DNA of 64,000 bases from Apostichopus japonicus (GCF_037975245.1 NC_092571.1:28004564-28068563); one strand, 5' to 3'; shown: positions 1 to 10,758, counted from the first letter of the stretch. A program made the numbers and translations. The notes: a model not told the origin generated them from the letters alone.

Positions 1-38
1 AAACCCTTTATGCTTCTCTTTTCTCTTTTAATCTCCAG

Positions 39-94
39 TTTGTGCTAGTACCTCTCATCTACACGAAAACAGACACAAATTAACAGGTGATAAG
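39..94 (+). other. Putative 5' UTR of copy A after a possible splice acceptor
   Basis: A pyrimidine-rich run ending in AATCTCCAG (to base 38) looks like a 3' splice site. The matching place in copy B is TTTAATCTGCAG (to 6811). Conservation in both paralogues hints at an upstream non-coding exon, which for copy A would lie outside the window. Equally, it may just be promoter similarity. Confidence 0.3.
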
Positions 95-1354
95 ATGACT
101 TCAGCATCAGTATTTCGGGTTCTGATGTTTTTCGCAATGTTTGTATTTATGAAAGCAATTGTTGTAAATAGAACGATTCAGTTTGAAGATCCTATGAAGA
201 TATACACAGTTTTGCAAGGCGATAGAGTTGGTCTTTTATGTAGCACAAATGATATTGATAAAATGAGCATTTATGACAAAGGATCACAACTGCTTGCCTC
301 AGGGAGATTGGAAAATTCGTTATCAGATGAATTTGACTTTGAATGCAATGAAATAAGTTGTACACTAAGCATTAAACAAGTAGAGAAGAAACATGCTGAC
401 ATTTATACGTGCTATTTCCCCCAGACGTCTTTGAAGATAGAAGTATTAAGCAGTCGTTCACATGATTATCCTGTGTGTAGTTCAAGCTACGCCAAAAATA
501 CATTCTTCCTCGATTCGTTCCAAGAACCGTTCAATTTTAGTTGTCTGTCTGAAGTAGCAAATCCACCAGTTAACATGTCAGTATCTGTCAATCATGGAGA
601 TGGTGAGATAAACAATATATGTGATGAAGATTTAACGATTAGTAAAACAAATGAGACTGTATCACTTTCGTATTCATCCTATCTGGATTCATCGTTTAAT
701 AACAGTACCTTTGTCTGTACTGTCACACAACAGTTACCTGCTCCCTATCACAGCTACAATCAATCTTGTTCCTTCGGACCAATAATGATACCGACATTCT
801 CGGTATGGATTCATCCATCTCACTATACAGTCACCACAAAGAGTAGAGAAAATATTACTCTCATGTGTACCAGTAATGCGAGTGGAGTTGTATTAGAGTG
901 GCTCAATATTCCTCTCGACGATTGGAATTATAATATCACTCGGATCAATGATTCATTACAGCTGGAGATTTTCGATTATGGATCAAGTATCGATCTACCA
1001 TCAAAAATCCATCAGCTTCCTGCGATACCATTATCTGATACAGGACAGACGCACAGTCCAAATGATAATAATGCAAACAACGTCAACGTGGGACCTGATG
1101 ACGTAAATGACGACAGACACAGCTCACGGAATGATGCGACATTAAACATGATTCAAGATGATACTGAGATGGTAGCTAATCCGATTTATGGATCAAACCG
1201 GAAACAAACTTCAGACTTCGGTAGATTCAGAGATGGATCAAATTCTAGCATCGAAATGACAGGAAATGTCATGTACGAATCATACAAACCGAAAACACTC
1301 AGAATGGAGGAAAATCAAGAGGAAGGTAACTATGCCGCCATCGTGAGCGTTTAA
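95..1354 (+). CDS. Ig-superfamily receptor-like protein, copy A, lacking the transmembrane segment
   Basis: Single-exon frame of 419 codons, paralogous to the gene at 6863-8326. Residues 1 to about 24 are a hydrophobic signal peptide. Ig-like segment 1 spans about residues 28-116, with C49 and C106 in a typical D-x-Y-x-C context (DIYTC). Segment 2 (about 128-228) holds C128, C150, C208 and C225. Segment 3 starts near 235 (C258, W269) but stops before its second cysteine. Compared with copy B, about 68 codons are missing in frame after residue 302; they cover the end of Ig 3, the transmembrane helix and the Lys/Arg-rich stop-transfer stretch. The former cytoplasmic tail follows directly and keeps NPIYG and the C-terminal YAAIVSV. 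Many N-glycosylation sequons are seen. The product would be secreted, or misfolded if Ig 3 cannot close. The start ATG has A at -3 and aligns with that of copy B. Domain class is fairly sure; ligand and function are unknown. Confidence 0.8.
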   Translation: MTSASVFRVLMFFAMFVFMKAIVVNRTIQFEDPMKIYTVLQGDRVGLLCSTNDIDKMSIYDKGSQLLASGRLENSLSDEFDFECNEISCTLSIKQVEKKHADIYTCYFPQTSLKIEVLSSRSHDYPVCSSSYAKNTFFLDSFQEPFNFSCLSEVANPPVNMSVSVNHGDGEINNICDEDLTISKTNETVSLSYSSYLDSSFNNSTFVCTVTQQLPAPYHSYNQSCSFGPIMIPTFSVWIHPSHYTVTTKSRENITLMCTSNASGVVLEWLNIPLDDWNYNITRINDSLQLEIFDYGSSIDLPSKIHQLPAIPLSDTGQTHSPNDNNANNVNVGPDDVNDDRHSSRNDATLNMIQDDTEMVANPIYGSNRKQTSDFGRFRDGSNSSIEMTGNVMYESYKPKTLRMEENQEEGNYAAIVSV

Positions 1355-1543
1355 GTTAGGTTTGAAATTGTCAAATAAGCTTTGCCACTCATTCACGGTA
1401 TTTACAATGTCAGTTTGTAATTCACGTATTAGTTGAGGGACGTAATAGTCACGACGCGAGAAATCATTTCAGCTTTGTCGCTTCTTTTGGAGGGATGTCG
1501 GGTAAAGGGGATATGATGGGATATGCAACTGTATCCAAACCCA
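1355..1543 (+). repeat. 3' flank of copy A, duplicated after copy B
   Basis: This stretch aligns with 8327-8522, including the segments just after the stop codon and the block around GGAGGGATGTCGGGTA. It shows that the duplication unit extends beyond the coding region. It probably includes the 3' UTR. Confidence 0.75.
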
Positions 1544-2884
1544 CGATTCTTTCTTTGCAATCCTATATTCATCCTGGAATATATCTCTCTATGAATAAGG
1601 GTTGACCATATAGGTTCAACAAACTTCGTAATTAGCACCTTCTTAGCAACATTCCGAAGTGGCAATTCTGGCTAGGTTTTTAAATTTTTACTGCAAACAT
1701 CAGAAAGGAAACAACGTTGTCCTTTGACATAACATTCGCAGAGAAACGTTATTTTATCAAACGTTAAGATATTTCTAATCACTAGCACCGTGCTCAGTTT
1801 GTTTCATATCGTAACTGCCTTTCAAGTATTTTATGCCAATTCCTCTTCGATAATTTTAGTAAACAAATCTCTCTTAGATTAAAAGAAAGAAATCATTTTT
1901 GAATCACTCTTCTTTCAAATGAGTGCATACACATTTATAACCTTGTCTCAAATTCAAGCATTTAATTAAGTTTTGTTTATGCGCTATATTTCAAACGATG
2001 GGAAAATAATCTTAAATCAATTAACAGAACAATAGTTTTGCTCAGATATTTACGATTTATAGGCAGCAGGGAAGCAAAAGGGTGATTGAATTAATACATT
2101 GCAGCTACCTTCTGTCAAGGAGTTATAAAATTTTGTATTTTTGTATTGTGTAATCCACAAGGCAGAACGATAGAACGAAGTGACACTAACGATTCCAAAC
2201 GTGTGAACGAGAGAGATAGTTACACAATTAAAGGAAACTATTGTACATATGATAAACGGGTATAACTTTAAGAGAATCTTAGTATTCAAGCATATGAAGT
2301 ATTCAGGCAGACAAAATACTTAACGCCTTTGGTTTGAAAAATATAGCCTAAGGAATGGTAGTTTGCTCAATAGTTATTGAAAGCTACAATGAACAAAAGA
2401 GCATTGTACTATTATGTGTACTTAACCTTCAAGCGATTTCAGACAATATCTAAAAGGTTTCTATCATTTGTTACAGATTGTGTCTATGGTATGTAGAACA
2501 CTTGTCGCGCATCTGTTTTTTTTTATTCATGGCTTAAATGTCTCTTATGTATTTTTAGCATCTGTTTTTTTTTATGCATACTTTATCTTTTTGTATAATT
2601 TTGTGTTGTGATGCCTTGTTTTATTCATGGCTTAAATGTCTCTTATGCATTTTTAGCATCTGTTGTATTTTATGCATACTGTATCTTTTTGTATAATTTT
2701 GTGTTGTGCTGCTTAAAATGTCTCTGTTGTATATTTGGCATCTATGTTGTATGTGTCGGTTAACTGGCAATTTAATATTTCAGAGAGGATAAGGCGGTGG
2801 TTGGAAGCAAGCACAATATGGAATACAATAAACGGAGATTAACCATTATTTCTACTTAAACTTATTGTTCGTATATACTTCTCG
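1544..2884. other. 1.34-kb segment present after copy A and absent after copy B
   Basis: The shared 3' flank breaks off near 1543 and resumes near 2885 (TACATCCCCGTACGCG), whereas in copy B the two halves are adjacent (about 8522/8523). The segment lacks GT..AG borders, so it is not an intron. I saw no clear terminal repeats. It contains a 98-bp tandem repeat (2513-2740) and an AATAAA at 2827. It is either an insertion here or a deletion in copy B. Confidence 0.6.
2513..2740. repeat. Tandem repeat, unit about 98 bp, a little over two copies
   Basis: The segment with ATTCATGGCTTAAATGTCTC, then GCATCTGTT, TTTATGCATAC and TTTTGTATAATTTTGTG, occurs twice at a spacing of 98 bases, with a decayed partial third copy. 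Confidence 0.7.
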
Positions 2885-3123
2885 TACATCCCCGTACGCG
2901 GGACAATATACAGAAGCTTTACTGAGCATATCAAACATGTTGTAGGTGAATATACACTGTTGTGGCCTGCGCAGAGGTAGAGAGAGGTGGGGTGGAAGGC
3001 ATATAGGATGAGGGATGGAATCCGGTCCGGTGCTCTGGACTCGAAATTCTCGGACTCGTCCATGCAGCTGTGAACTCATACTGCGATCCGTGCTAGACTA
3101 CACCCCTACCGGCTGACAAAAAG
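2885..3123 (+). repeat. Second half of the shared 3' flank of copy A
   Basis: Aligns with 8523-8790 after copy B, for example CAAACATGTTGTAGGTGAAT and TCTCGGACTCGTCCA in both. No coding potential is recognised. Confidence 0.75.
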
Positions 3124-3232
3124 TGTGTCCAAAATAATAATCATGTCCAAATTTACATAAACATGTCGAAACTAATATAAGTTTGTCCAAAAATAATATT
3201 AGCATGTGCAAAATAATATCAGTGTCGAAAAA
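3124..3232. repeat. Degenerate minisatellite, unit about 20 bp, six copies
   Basis: Six successive units start with TGTCC, TGTCG or TGTGC and continue AAAATAATATAAGCA-like. They start at 3126, 3144, 3164, 3184, 3205 and 3223. Confidence 0.65.
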
Positions 3233-3559
3233 AATTGTATGAACATCCCGAATGCAACTGCCAAATTCATATTTGTAATGAACATTTTGGCGCCTGAATT
3301 CAGGCCATTTGTTGCAAGTGTCCAAAATATGCTTCGGACATATTTTATACATATGGCATTTCGTAGCTGTTCCCCCGACTGAAGTGTGGAATTTTGGAGG
3401 TAGGGATATTTCCCACCTTGCACACACCACTGATGTACTCATGGTTTGTCTCCGCTTAAATTAAAGATCGATCTTAATTAATATATATGTATATGTTCCT
3501 AGATTTTTCACTGGAAATATTCCCTCGAAAGTTGACTCAGAATCATTCGCATAATGTAT

Positions 3560-4190
3560 TTCTATCAATTAAATCATGGTACAGGAAAATTAAGTTATTG
3601 GATACATGGTTGAATGGTTTTGATTGCAAATTTACTGTGAGATTTGGTCTATACATTTCAGTCAAACTCGGAGAGATATTCCAAGACGATATTGGAAGGT
3701 TATGGCTAAGAATCCCATTTCTACTTACAGAACTAACATAGTCATTATCGCACGATCGAGAGTACAGGGTTGCCAATTGGCAATACATTCTTCCTTCTGT
3801 TCAAACAATTCAGAAACGTTTTCAGTGTTGAGAGTAGATATTGTTTTGGTAATGGTATGAGCTAGCCGGCAAAAATTCATGTCACTCAGGTAGATTGAAG
3901 TCACTGGGTGGCAAGTATAATGGATCAGGAAGTTAGCGAGGGCTTAGAATCCCTCTCCTTAAAACATTTGGGATAATTAACCACCTTATACGTTCAAAAT
4001 TTTGATATATATATATCGGCATACAAAATATACAAATCACTTTCATAACTTTAAACGGACCAAGTAGCCTCCTTCAATGGGTTGGTCTGACACTCTCTTA
4101 GTGATATATTACTTAAAACGAAGTTCTGTAGATGAAACTAGTGTGTTTGGGACTTAACACATAAATTCGTTTCAATTGACAACGATGCTA
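3560..4190 (+). repeat. Remnant of a third Ig-gene unit: 5'-flank homologue
   Basis: This stretch matches the upstream region of copy B (6181-6780) in the same order. Examples are GATTTGGTCTATA.ATTTCAGTC, TGGCTAAGAA.CCCA.TTCT.CTTACA, TTCATGTCACTC and AAATTCGTTT.AATTGACA. No Ig coding sequence follows; the similarity ends near 4190, where G-rich repeat DNA begins. It is best read as a degenerate tandem unit that lost its gene. Confidence 0.65.
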
Positions 4191-4501
4191 ATATACCCTT
4201 TCACAGGGACGTCGATTTGTTTCAAATATTGGGGGGGGGGGGGACATTTGCTTGGGTGCCGGCGCGTAGCAACTTTCATCCCCAAAATTGTTCGCGCGCT
4301 TCGTGATATTTTGTATATATATTTAAATGTATGGTTACTGGTTGCTACACTGAGCCCTATTTCCTTTTTTTATCGGCAAACCAAATTTAATTACGGATGC
4401 GGTCCGTCTAGCTAATTCGTTTCGAAAAAAAAGTTAAAACAACTTTCGATGAAAGTCTGTGATGTTTTTTGCTGGTATTTAGTAACAAATTGTGACACAG
4501 A
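4191..4501. other. Repeat-derived DNA with a G13 run
   Basis: CACAGGGACGTCGATTT followed by a run of 13 G (4231-4243) and then GGTGCCGGCGCGTAGCAAC resembles the end of a small DNA transposon. I found no matching opposite end, so no element borders are given. Confidence 0.35.
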
Positions 4502-4673
4502 CAGGCGCGTAGCGAGGTATTTGTCAAGGGATGGGCGAAGCTTGTAGGCAAACTAACTAAGCGTAGCGCCACCATAAGTTGGCGCGAAGCGTACAAGAAA
4601 ATGGCCGAAAATGCCTCCCATATCGCTGGAAACGGCACTCCCCATGCATTATTAGTTCATGGCTACGCGCCTG
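4502..4673. mobile_element. 172-bp MITE-like element with CAGGCGCGTAGC ends
   Basis: The ends are perfect 12-bp inverted repeats: CAGGCGCGTAGC at 4502 and GCTACGCGCCTG ending at 4673. The bases AGA flank both sides, a possible 3-bp target duplication. There is no coding capacity. Superfamily is uncertain. Confidence 0.55.
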
Positions 4674-6180
4674 AGATTAGAAATCTTGTAGGAAACAGGC
4701 CAAATGGAAACCCAGTGAACCCATTTCGATGTGGATCATATATATAAGTGTACGTACTTACACTCATGCAGAAGAGATGTACAGACATGATAATAATCAT
4801 GAGTGACAACTTGCTATACGGTCACAGGTCAGAGAAACGACCACGACAATATACAGCATTTGTTGGATTTAGCGACCGCCAAATATGATTTGGATAAATA
4901 ATCCACGCACTATTTCTATTTATAGCCACAAAAAAAAACTATGCCACCAAATATTGGGGAGATAATAAATACTATATCCCTCACCTAAAATATTGGGGGA
5001 GACGTCAAATGGTGCATTCTGATACATATTTAATTCAACCTTTAGCAATTTTCAACTTATAAGTACTTTTTGTGAGGTTGCAGAAGGTCGGGGTGGGGGT
5101 TACACCCGTGGTAGTGGTCCGACTCTTTCTCGGCTAAATGCAAAATAAGCCCGACTGAAAAATTTAACCCCCGAGTGATAATGGACTGATCTATACGGGT
5201 ACGATATCAGCTAAAAGTGTATGCAGTGTATATTTAGAGGTCTTGTTACCTCTCATAATAGTTCTGTCTAGTTTAACCCTCTTTGTCGGTCCAGGGAACT
5301 TGAACTGTCAGTTCCAGGATAGATCCGTATATATAAAAATCCTTATAATTGAACAATTGAATAACTGAATCCGCTATTAATTGGTGGGTTGCATATTGCT
5401 ACATCCCACACATAAAATGTCCGGTGGATTCCCGAAGAATATATGAAGTATCGGCCTTTTTAGCCAGCTATCGCTGTAGTGTAGGCGATGGTATATTGTA
5501 TTGCTAAAGTAATATTACGGCTTAGAAAACAACCTTCGCTGACCAATTCACTGAACGAAGTGACTGATTAAAGATGTCGCTGTACACTTGAACTTATAAC
5601 CCCAAAACTTTCTCTCGTTGGACACTGGTCCTCTTTGTTCAAGTTTACTATAAATGGGAGTGGAGATAAGCAAGAAAGTTGGGCAACAGAATGTTTGTAA
5701 ACAAAATACGTAGGCTGTTCCACTTTGCGAGAGGGAATACTATATATAGGCTCGCTTGCAGTTGCGGTCACTATACATATATACATGTAGTGATCAAGTT
5801 GTGCATATTCTTTGTTATATGGCTATCGTGAACATGGGTTCCGTTTCATGTTGTTAACATTACAGGCATGTTTGGATTACGTTGAACAACTGCCGTTAAT
5901 TATAATCCGCCGTGTTCGCTAAATTCCTACGAATTTGAGTACTATCGGAGACACCATAAACGCAGCTAAGGTAACATTTTCATATACGTTGTGTCTCACA
6001 CAATCAGACTTCTATACAGATTTGATGAATAGCTAAAATATCAGAGGGTCGCTACATATATTTTGCCTACCGATGTTTAATAAACCAAAATCGAACTGTT
6101 TGCAGTGTTAAGAGAACGTCGAGTACGTTCAGTGTCATTATATTAAACATAGATGACATCCCAGTTAATAAGTTTAACGA
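4674..6180. other. Intergenic, nothing recognised
   Basis: Only short open frames with no recognisable family, no clear inverted repeats and no RNA gene seen. Confidence 0.5.
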
Positions 6181-6862
6181 AATATTTATTGGTGTTTGTT
6201 GCCAAATTTTCAGTGAGGTTTGGTCTATAAATGTTCAGTCGCACGTTGAAATATATCAGGCAGCTATTGGAATGCCATGGCTAAGAACCCCACTTCTGCT
6301 TACATCATTCACATTGACATTGCTATTGACATTGGGTGCCAACTGGTATAATTTTTTTTTCTGCTGTTCAACCAATTCAGTACCGTTTTCAGTGTTACGA
6401 GAAAATACTTTGTTGTTGGTGTTACTATGAGACATCGACGTGGCGTTGTTATGGGCATAAGTTCATGTCACTCGTGTGGACCGAAGTCGATGGGTGGCGA
6501 TTACAGGGGAGTGTGGGCTGGGCTTAGAACGCCCAATCTCCCTCCCCCCCCCTCCCTCATCATTTGCCATACGTTCAACATTTGGATGTCTATCAATGAA
6601 CAGTATATAAAATAATTCCATACAGTTAAACGGGGTAAATAGACTCTCCCCCTCCCTCAAAGAAATGTGTTTAGACCAGTCACTCTTTCAGCAATCTTTA
6701 ACCGATAATGAATCGTCGTAAGTTGAAGCCAGTGTGTTTAGGGCATCAAAAATTCGTTTTAATTGACATTGTGCCCTAATTTTTGTTTCATGTTCCTGAT
6801 TTAATCTGCAGTATATAATCGAACATCTCATCGACCTCAAACACAATATAGCAGGCGTTAAG
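6181..6862 (+). promoter_or_regulatory. 5' flank and presumed promoter of copy B
   Basis: Homologous to the remnant at 3560-4190, so this flank was duplicated with the gene. A pyrimidine tract and CTGCAG at 6806-6811 could be a splice acceptor of a short 5' UTR exon. TATATAATC follows at 6812, which could instead be a TATA-like box. No specific factor sites are claimed. Confidence 0.4.
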
Positions 6863-8326
6863 ATGACTCCAGTTTCACTATTGCGGATTCTGGTGCTTGC
6901 CATTTACATAAACGTTTTAATTCTTGAAGCAAGTGACGCATATAGGGAAATACAGTTTGAAGATACTATGAAAATATATTCAGTTTTGGAAGGCGATACA
7001 ATTAGGTTTTCATGTAACCCACGGAATATTAAGAACATGTTAATTACAACCACAGAATCAACGCTGGTTTACTTGGGGAGTTTGGATGAAGCATTATCAG
7101 ATGAATTTGCGTTTGAATGCAATGAAACAAATTGTGCACTAACCATTAAACAAATAGAGAGGAAACATGGGGACGAATATGATTGCAGTTATCCTAAAAA
7201 GTCTTTGATCATAGAAGTACTTAGCAGTCCATCACATGATTATCCTGTGTGTAATTCAAGCTACACGTCTACTACTTTCTTCCTCGATTCTTTTCAAGAA
7301 CCATTCAATTTCAGTTGCCTGTCTGCAGTAGGATTTCCAGCAGTTAACATTTCATTATCTGTCAATCATGGAGATGGTGAGATTAACAACATAAGTGACG
7401 AAAATGTAACGATTTATGAAACAAATGAGACTGTATCACTTTCTTATTCATCATATCTGGATTCATCGTTTAATAACAGTACCTTTGTCTGTACTGTCAC
7501 ACAACAGTTACCTGCTCCTTATCAGAGCTACAATAAATCTTGTTCCTTCGGACCATTAAAGCTACCGGTATTCTCGGTATCGATTCATCCATCTTACTAT
7601 ACAGTCACCACAAACAGTACAGAAAACATTACTCTCATGTGTACCAGTAATGTGAGTGGAGTTGTATTAGAATGGACCAATATTCCTCTCGACGATTGGA
7701 ATTATAATATCACTCGAATCAAGGATTCATTACAGCTGAAGATTATCGATTATGGAGCAAGTATCGATCTACCAATAACTATTCAGTGCAGTGGTTCGTA
7801 CGGAGGAATTACGATGTCCCAAAATGCCACAATCGGTTCCGCGAGTACATACGAGCAAATACATCTCCCTACAATAATAATAATACTAATAATAGCGGCA
7901 ATCGCCATCGTGGTCATCATCGCTATTATAGTAGTTTTACAAATCGGAGTACTTATAAACAGAAAAAGGAAAAGAAAAAAACAGCAGTTTCATGCGTTGT
8001 CATTAACTGATACTGCAGGACGGACACGCAGTCCAAATGATAATAATGCAAACAACGTCAACGTGGGACATGGTGAAGTAAATGACGACAGACATAGCTC
8101 ACTGAATGATGCGACATCAAACATGATTCAAGATGATACTGAGATGGTAGATAATCCGATTTATGGATCCAACCGGAAACAAGATTTAGACTCCGGTAGA
8201 ATCAGTGGATCAAATTCTAGCATCGAAATGACAGGAAATGTCGTGTACGAATCATACAAACCGAAAACACTCAGAATGGAGGAAAATCAAGAGGAAGGTA
8301 ACTATGCCGCCATCGTGAGCGTTTAA
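6863..8326 (+). CDS. Ig-superfamily single-pass receptor-like protein, copy B (full length)
   Basis: Single-exon frame of 487 codons. Residues 1 to about 26 form a signal peptide. Ig-like segment 1 covers about 29-118: C51 to C108, the latter in a D-E-Y-D-C context, plus a C86/C91 pair. Segment 2 (about 128-232) holds C130, C152, C210 and C227. Segment 3 covers about 238-325, with C260, W271 and C309. A very hydrophobic Ile/Val-rich helix (about 337-365) is followed by NRKRKRKK, fixing a type I topology. The tail of about 115 residues carries NPIY (431-434, an NPxY-type motif), VVYESY, and a C-terminal YAAI and VSV that could bind SH2 and class II PDZ domains respectively. More than ten N-glycosylation sequons lie in the ectodomain. 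This layout fits a cell-surface adhesion or immune receptor; the ligand is unknown and I recognise no named family. The lack of introns is unusual for an Ig receptor. Confidence 0.85.
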   Translation: MTPVSLLRILVLAIYINVLILEASDAYREIQFEDTMKIYSVLEGDTIRFSCNPRNIKNMLITTTESTLVYLGSLDEALSDEFAFECNETNCALTIKQIERKHGDEYDCSYPKKSLIIEVLSSPSHDYPVCNSSYTSTTFFLDSFQEPFNFSCLSAVGFPAVNISLSVNHGDGEINNISDENVTIYETNETVSLSYSSYLDSSFNNSTFVCTVTQQLPAPYQSYNKSCSFGPLKLPVFSVSIHPSYYTVTTNSTENITLMCTSNVSGVVLEWTNIPLDDWNYNITRIKDSLQLKIIDYGASIDLPITIQCSGSYGGITMSQNATIGSASTYEQIHLPTIIIILIIAAIAIVVIIAIIVVLQIGVLINRKRKRKKQQFHALSLTDTAGRTRSPNDNNANNVNVGHGEVNDDRHSSLNDATSNMIQDDTEMVDNPIYGSNRKQDLDSGRISGSNSSIEMTGNVVYESYKPKTLRMEENQEEGNYAAIVSV

Positions 8327-8790
8327 GTTAGGTTTGAAATTGTCAAATGAGCTTTGCCACTCATTCACTTCATTTGCCACGCCTTTTTTGTAATTCACAT
8401 AATAGTTGAGGGACGAAATGGTCACGAAAACTCGTATGAGAAATAATTTCAGCTTTGTCGCATCTTTTGGAGGGATGTCGGGTATAGGGGATATGATGGG
8501 ATATGCAACTGTATCCAGACCCATACATCCCCGTACGCGTGAAAATATACAGAAGCTATACTGAGCACATCAAACATGTTGTAGGTGAATATAGTTTTAT
8601 GGCCTGGGCAGAGTTAAGACAGTGGTGGGGTGGAAGGCATATGGGACGAGGGACGGAATTCGGTGTGCTCTGGACTTGAATTTCTCGGACTCGTCCAGCT
8701 GTGAACTTATACTAGTCTCGGACTCGGACTGGTAGTTTTCGGACTGCGATCTGGTAGACTCGACTACATTCCCACGGGCTGAAAGAAGGG
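8327..8790 (+). repeat. 3' flank of copy B, duplicated after copy A
   Basis: Matches 1355-1543 plus 2885-3123 without the 1.34-kb segment between them. Probably includes the 3' UTR. Confidence 0.7.
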
Positions 8791-9163
8791 CAAACTCAAC
8801 AATTAAGAATCAGATGATGGGTCAATTAAGCTATAGGCAAGCATCAGTAAATTAGAGACGAAACTATTATCGCATGATACAAATGTATCCTACATAGCAA
8901 AATATGTGTTGCTTAGTTTTATAAGCGCACCCGATACACACAGAGAACACAGTTACTACTGTAAATCTTAAATTGTTGAACCAAAGTAAAAACTGGATTG
9001 TGCTATAAATCAGTAGCATGTGGTATTAGGATTACAGTCTAGAACTGTGATTACGTGTAACCCCAACAATTCCTGTTAAATGCATTTGTTGGGATAACAC
9101 ATATCATCAGTTCTTACTATATACCTTACAGTACTTGCTACCTGGATTTATCAGATTTGTCAG

Positions 9164-9164
<1 letters not shown>
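8791..9164. other. Intergenic, nothing recognised
   Basis: No open frame of note, repeat or RNA gene seen. Confidence 0.5.
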
Positions 9165-9233
<69 letters not shown>

Positions 9234-9345
9234 ATATATATATAATATATCTATCATATAATATATATATATATATTTATATACATATATGATAGATATA
9301 TTATATATATATATCATATATATATATTATAGATATAATATATAT

Positions 9346-9385
<40 letters not shown>

Positions 9386-9475
9386 TGATATAAATTGATA
9401 TATATTGATATATATATCTTTATATATACAATTATATATGTACATATAAATATACATATACATATTTAGATTTTA
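9165..9475. repeat. Long (AT)n microsatellite with palindromic interruptions
   Basis: About 300 bases of nearly pure AT dinucleotides. An internal inverted pair, ATATCTATCATAT near 9248 and ATATGATAGATAT near 9287, could extrude as a cruciform. Confidence 0.9.
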
Positions 9476-10758
9476 CACGCAAGTGATGAGTTAATCACAA
9501 GCGGACCTTATTGAAGTAAAGATTGTTATTTAGTGAAATGATAATACATTTTATCTTCCAAACGTAATACATAGAAATATCTTTCATTTAGATCCAAAGT
9601 TTATAACAATAATGGCACTTTACATGGCAATATGTACACACCGAACCTGATGGTTTTGTTGATCTATACTGTCCTCGAGCACATCATTGACATTTTCAGG
9701 ACCTCAAGGGGAATCAATGTAATCGCCTTAAAGACAAACACGTCCACATAAGTCTCTTCCCCCCGCCTCCCGCCCCCCCCAAAAAAAACCCCTTTAAATT
9801 ATGTCTAATGCGTTTAGCAATAACCTTTTCGTGCATTCAGAAAAAAAAAAACTGTGTTGACAATAGGTCTATAATGTGAGCTTTACGCACCATCATGTGT
9901 ATTCGTACACAACATGAACCTGATTTGCTAATGCAACCGGCTTACCATATTGTGGCTCGTTGAACCAATTTTGTACCCACTTTTCTTATCTTAAAGGTAT
10001 AAAGGCTAATATATATTAATAAAACCAGGTTTCGCTTTTCCTCGAATGCAAGGATTAAGTCTATGCTCTTCGAATAAAATCGTCGCCGTGATACATTTCT
10101 TTGTCATATCCCCTCGGCAGGATTTAACTATATTCATAATCGTTACATTTAGCTCACCGATTATTATGTCATCTGACGTCATTGGTCACATGTCAAGAAA
10201 CCATAATATTGGGTTTAACCATTTTCTGCTTGTCAGTATGTATAGGAAAAGGCTTTAAACCATACGATAATGTAGAAAATGGTGAGAAGAATGATAAAAT
10301 AGGACAGATTTATGTGCTTTGGGTCGGGTTCAAGGTCAAGTGAGTTAAAAGGTCAAATAAGTCCGATCACATTGAAACAAGGTGGGTAGGTGTTTGACCG
10401 TCAAAATTCGTGCCTGTGCGATTGCTGACGTCATAGGTCAGACGTCGATTCATTGACAATGGTGTTAGTTCGTGAAGGATGGATAAGAAATAAATTATGT
10501 TTACTGTCCTCTAAGTTCCTATCCTGTACATATGATGACGTTGAAGAGATATCAATATTCGTCACGAGTCAACAATATTCGTCACGAGTCAACTTTTCAG
10601 TGTCAGCCGTAGCTAATAATTTAAAAATAGAGAGAATTCATACTACTGCTATCTCTTGTCTCTTGTTTAGTATTAATGCGAATGTTCTTAGCAGACTTGT
10701 AGAAACCTGCGGGTGAATTGGAAGGGGAGTAATTGGCTAAATGGAGAGCACATATTTT
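9476..10758. other. Intergenic, nothing but short repeats
   Basis: Contains C-rich and A-rich runs near 9770-9790 and a direct 20-bp duplication (CAATATTCGTCACGAGTCAA) at 10553-10592. No gene recognised. Confidence 0.5.
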
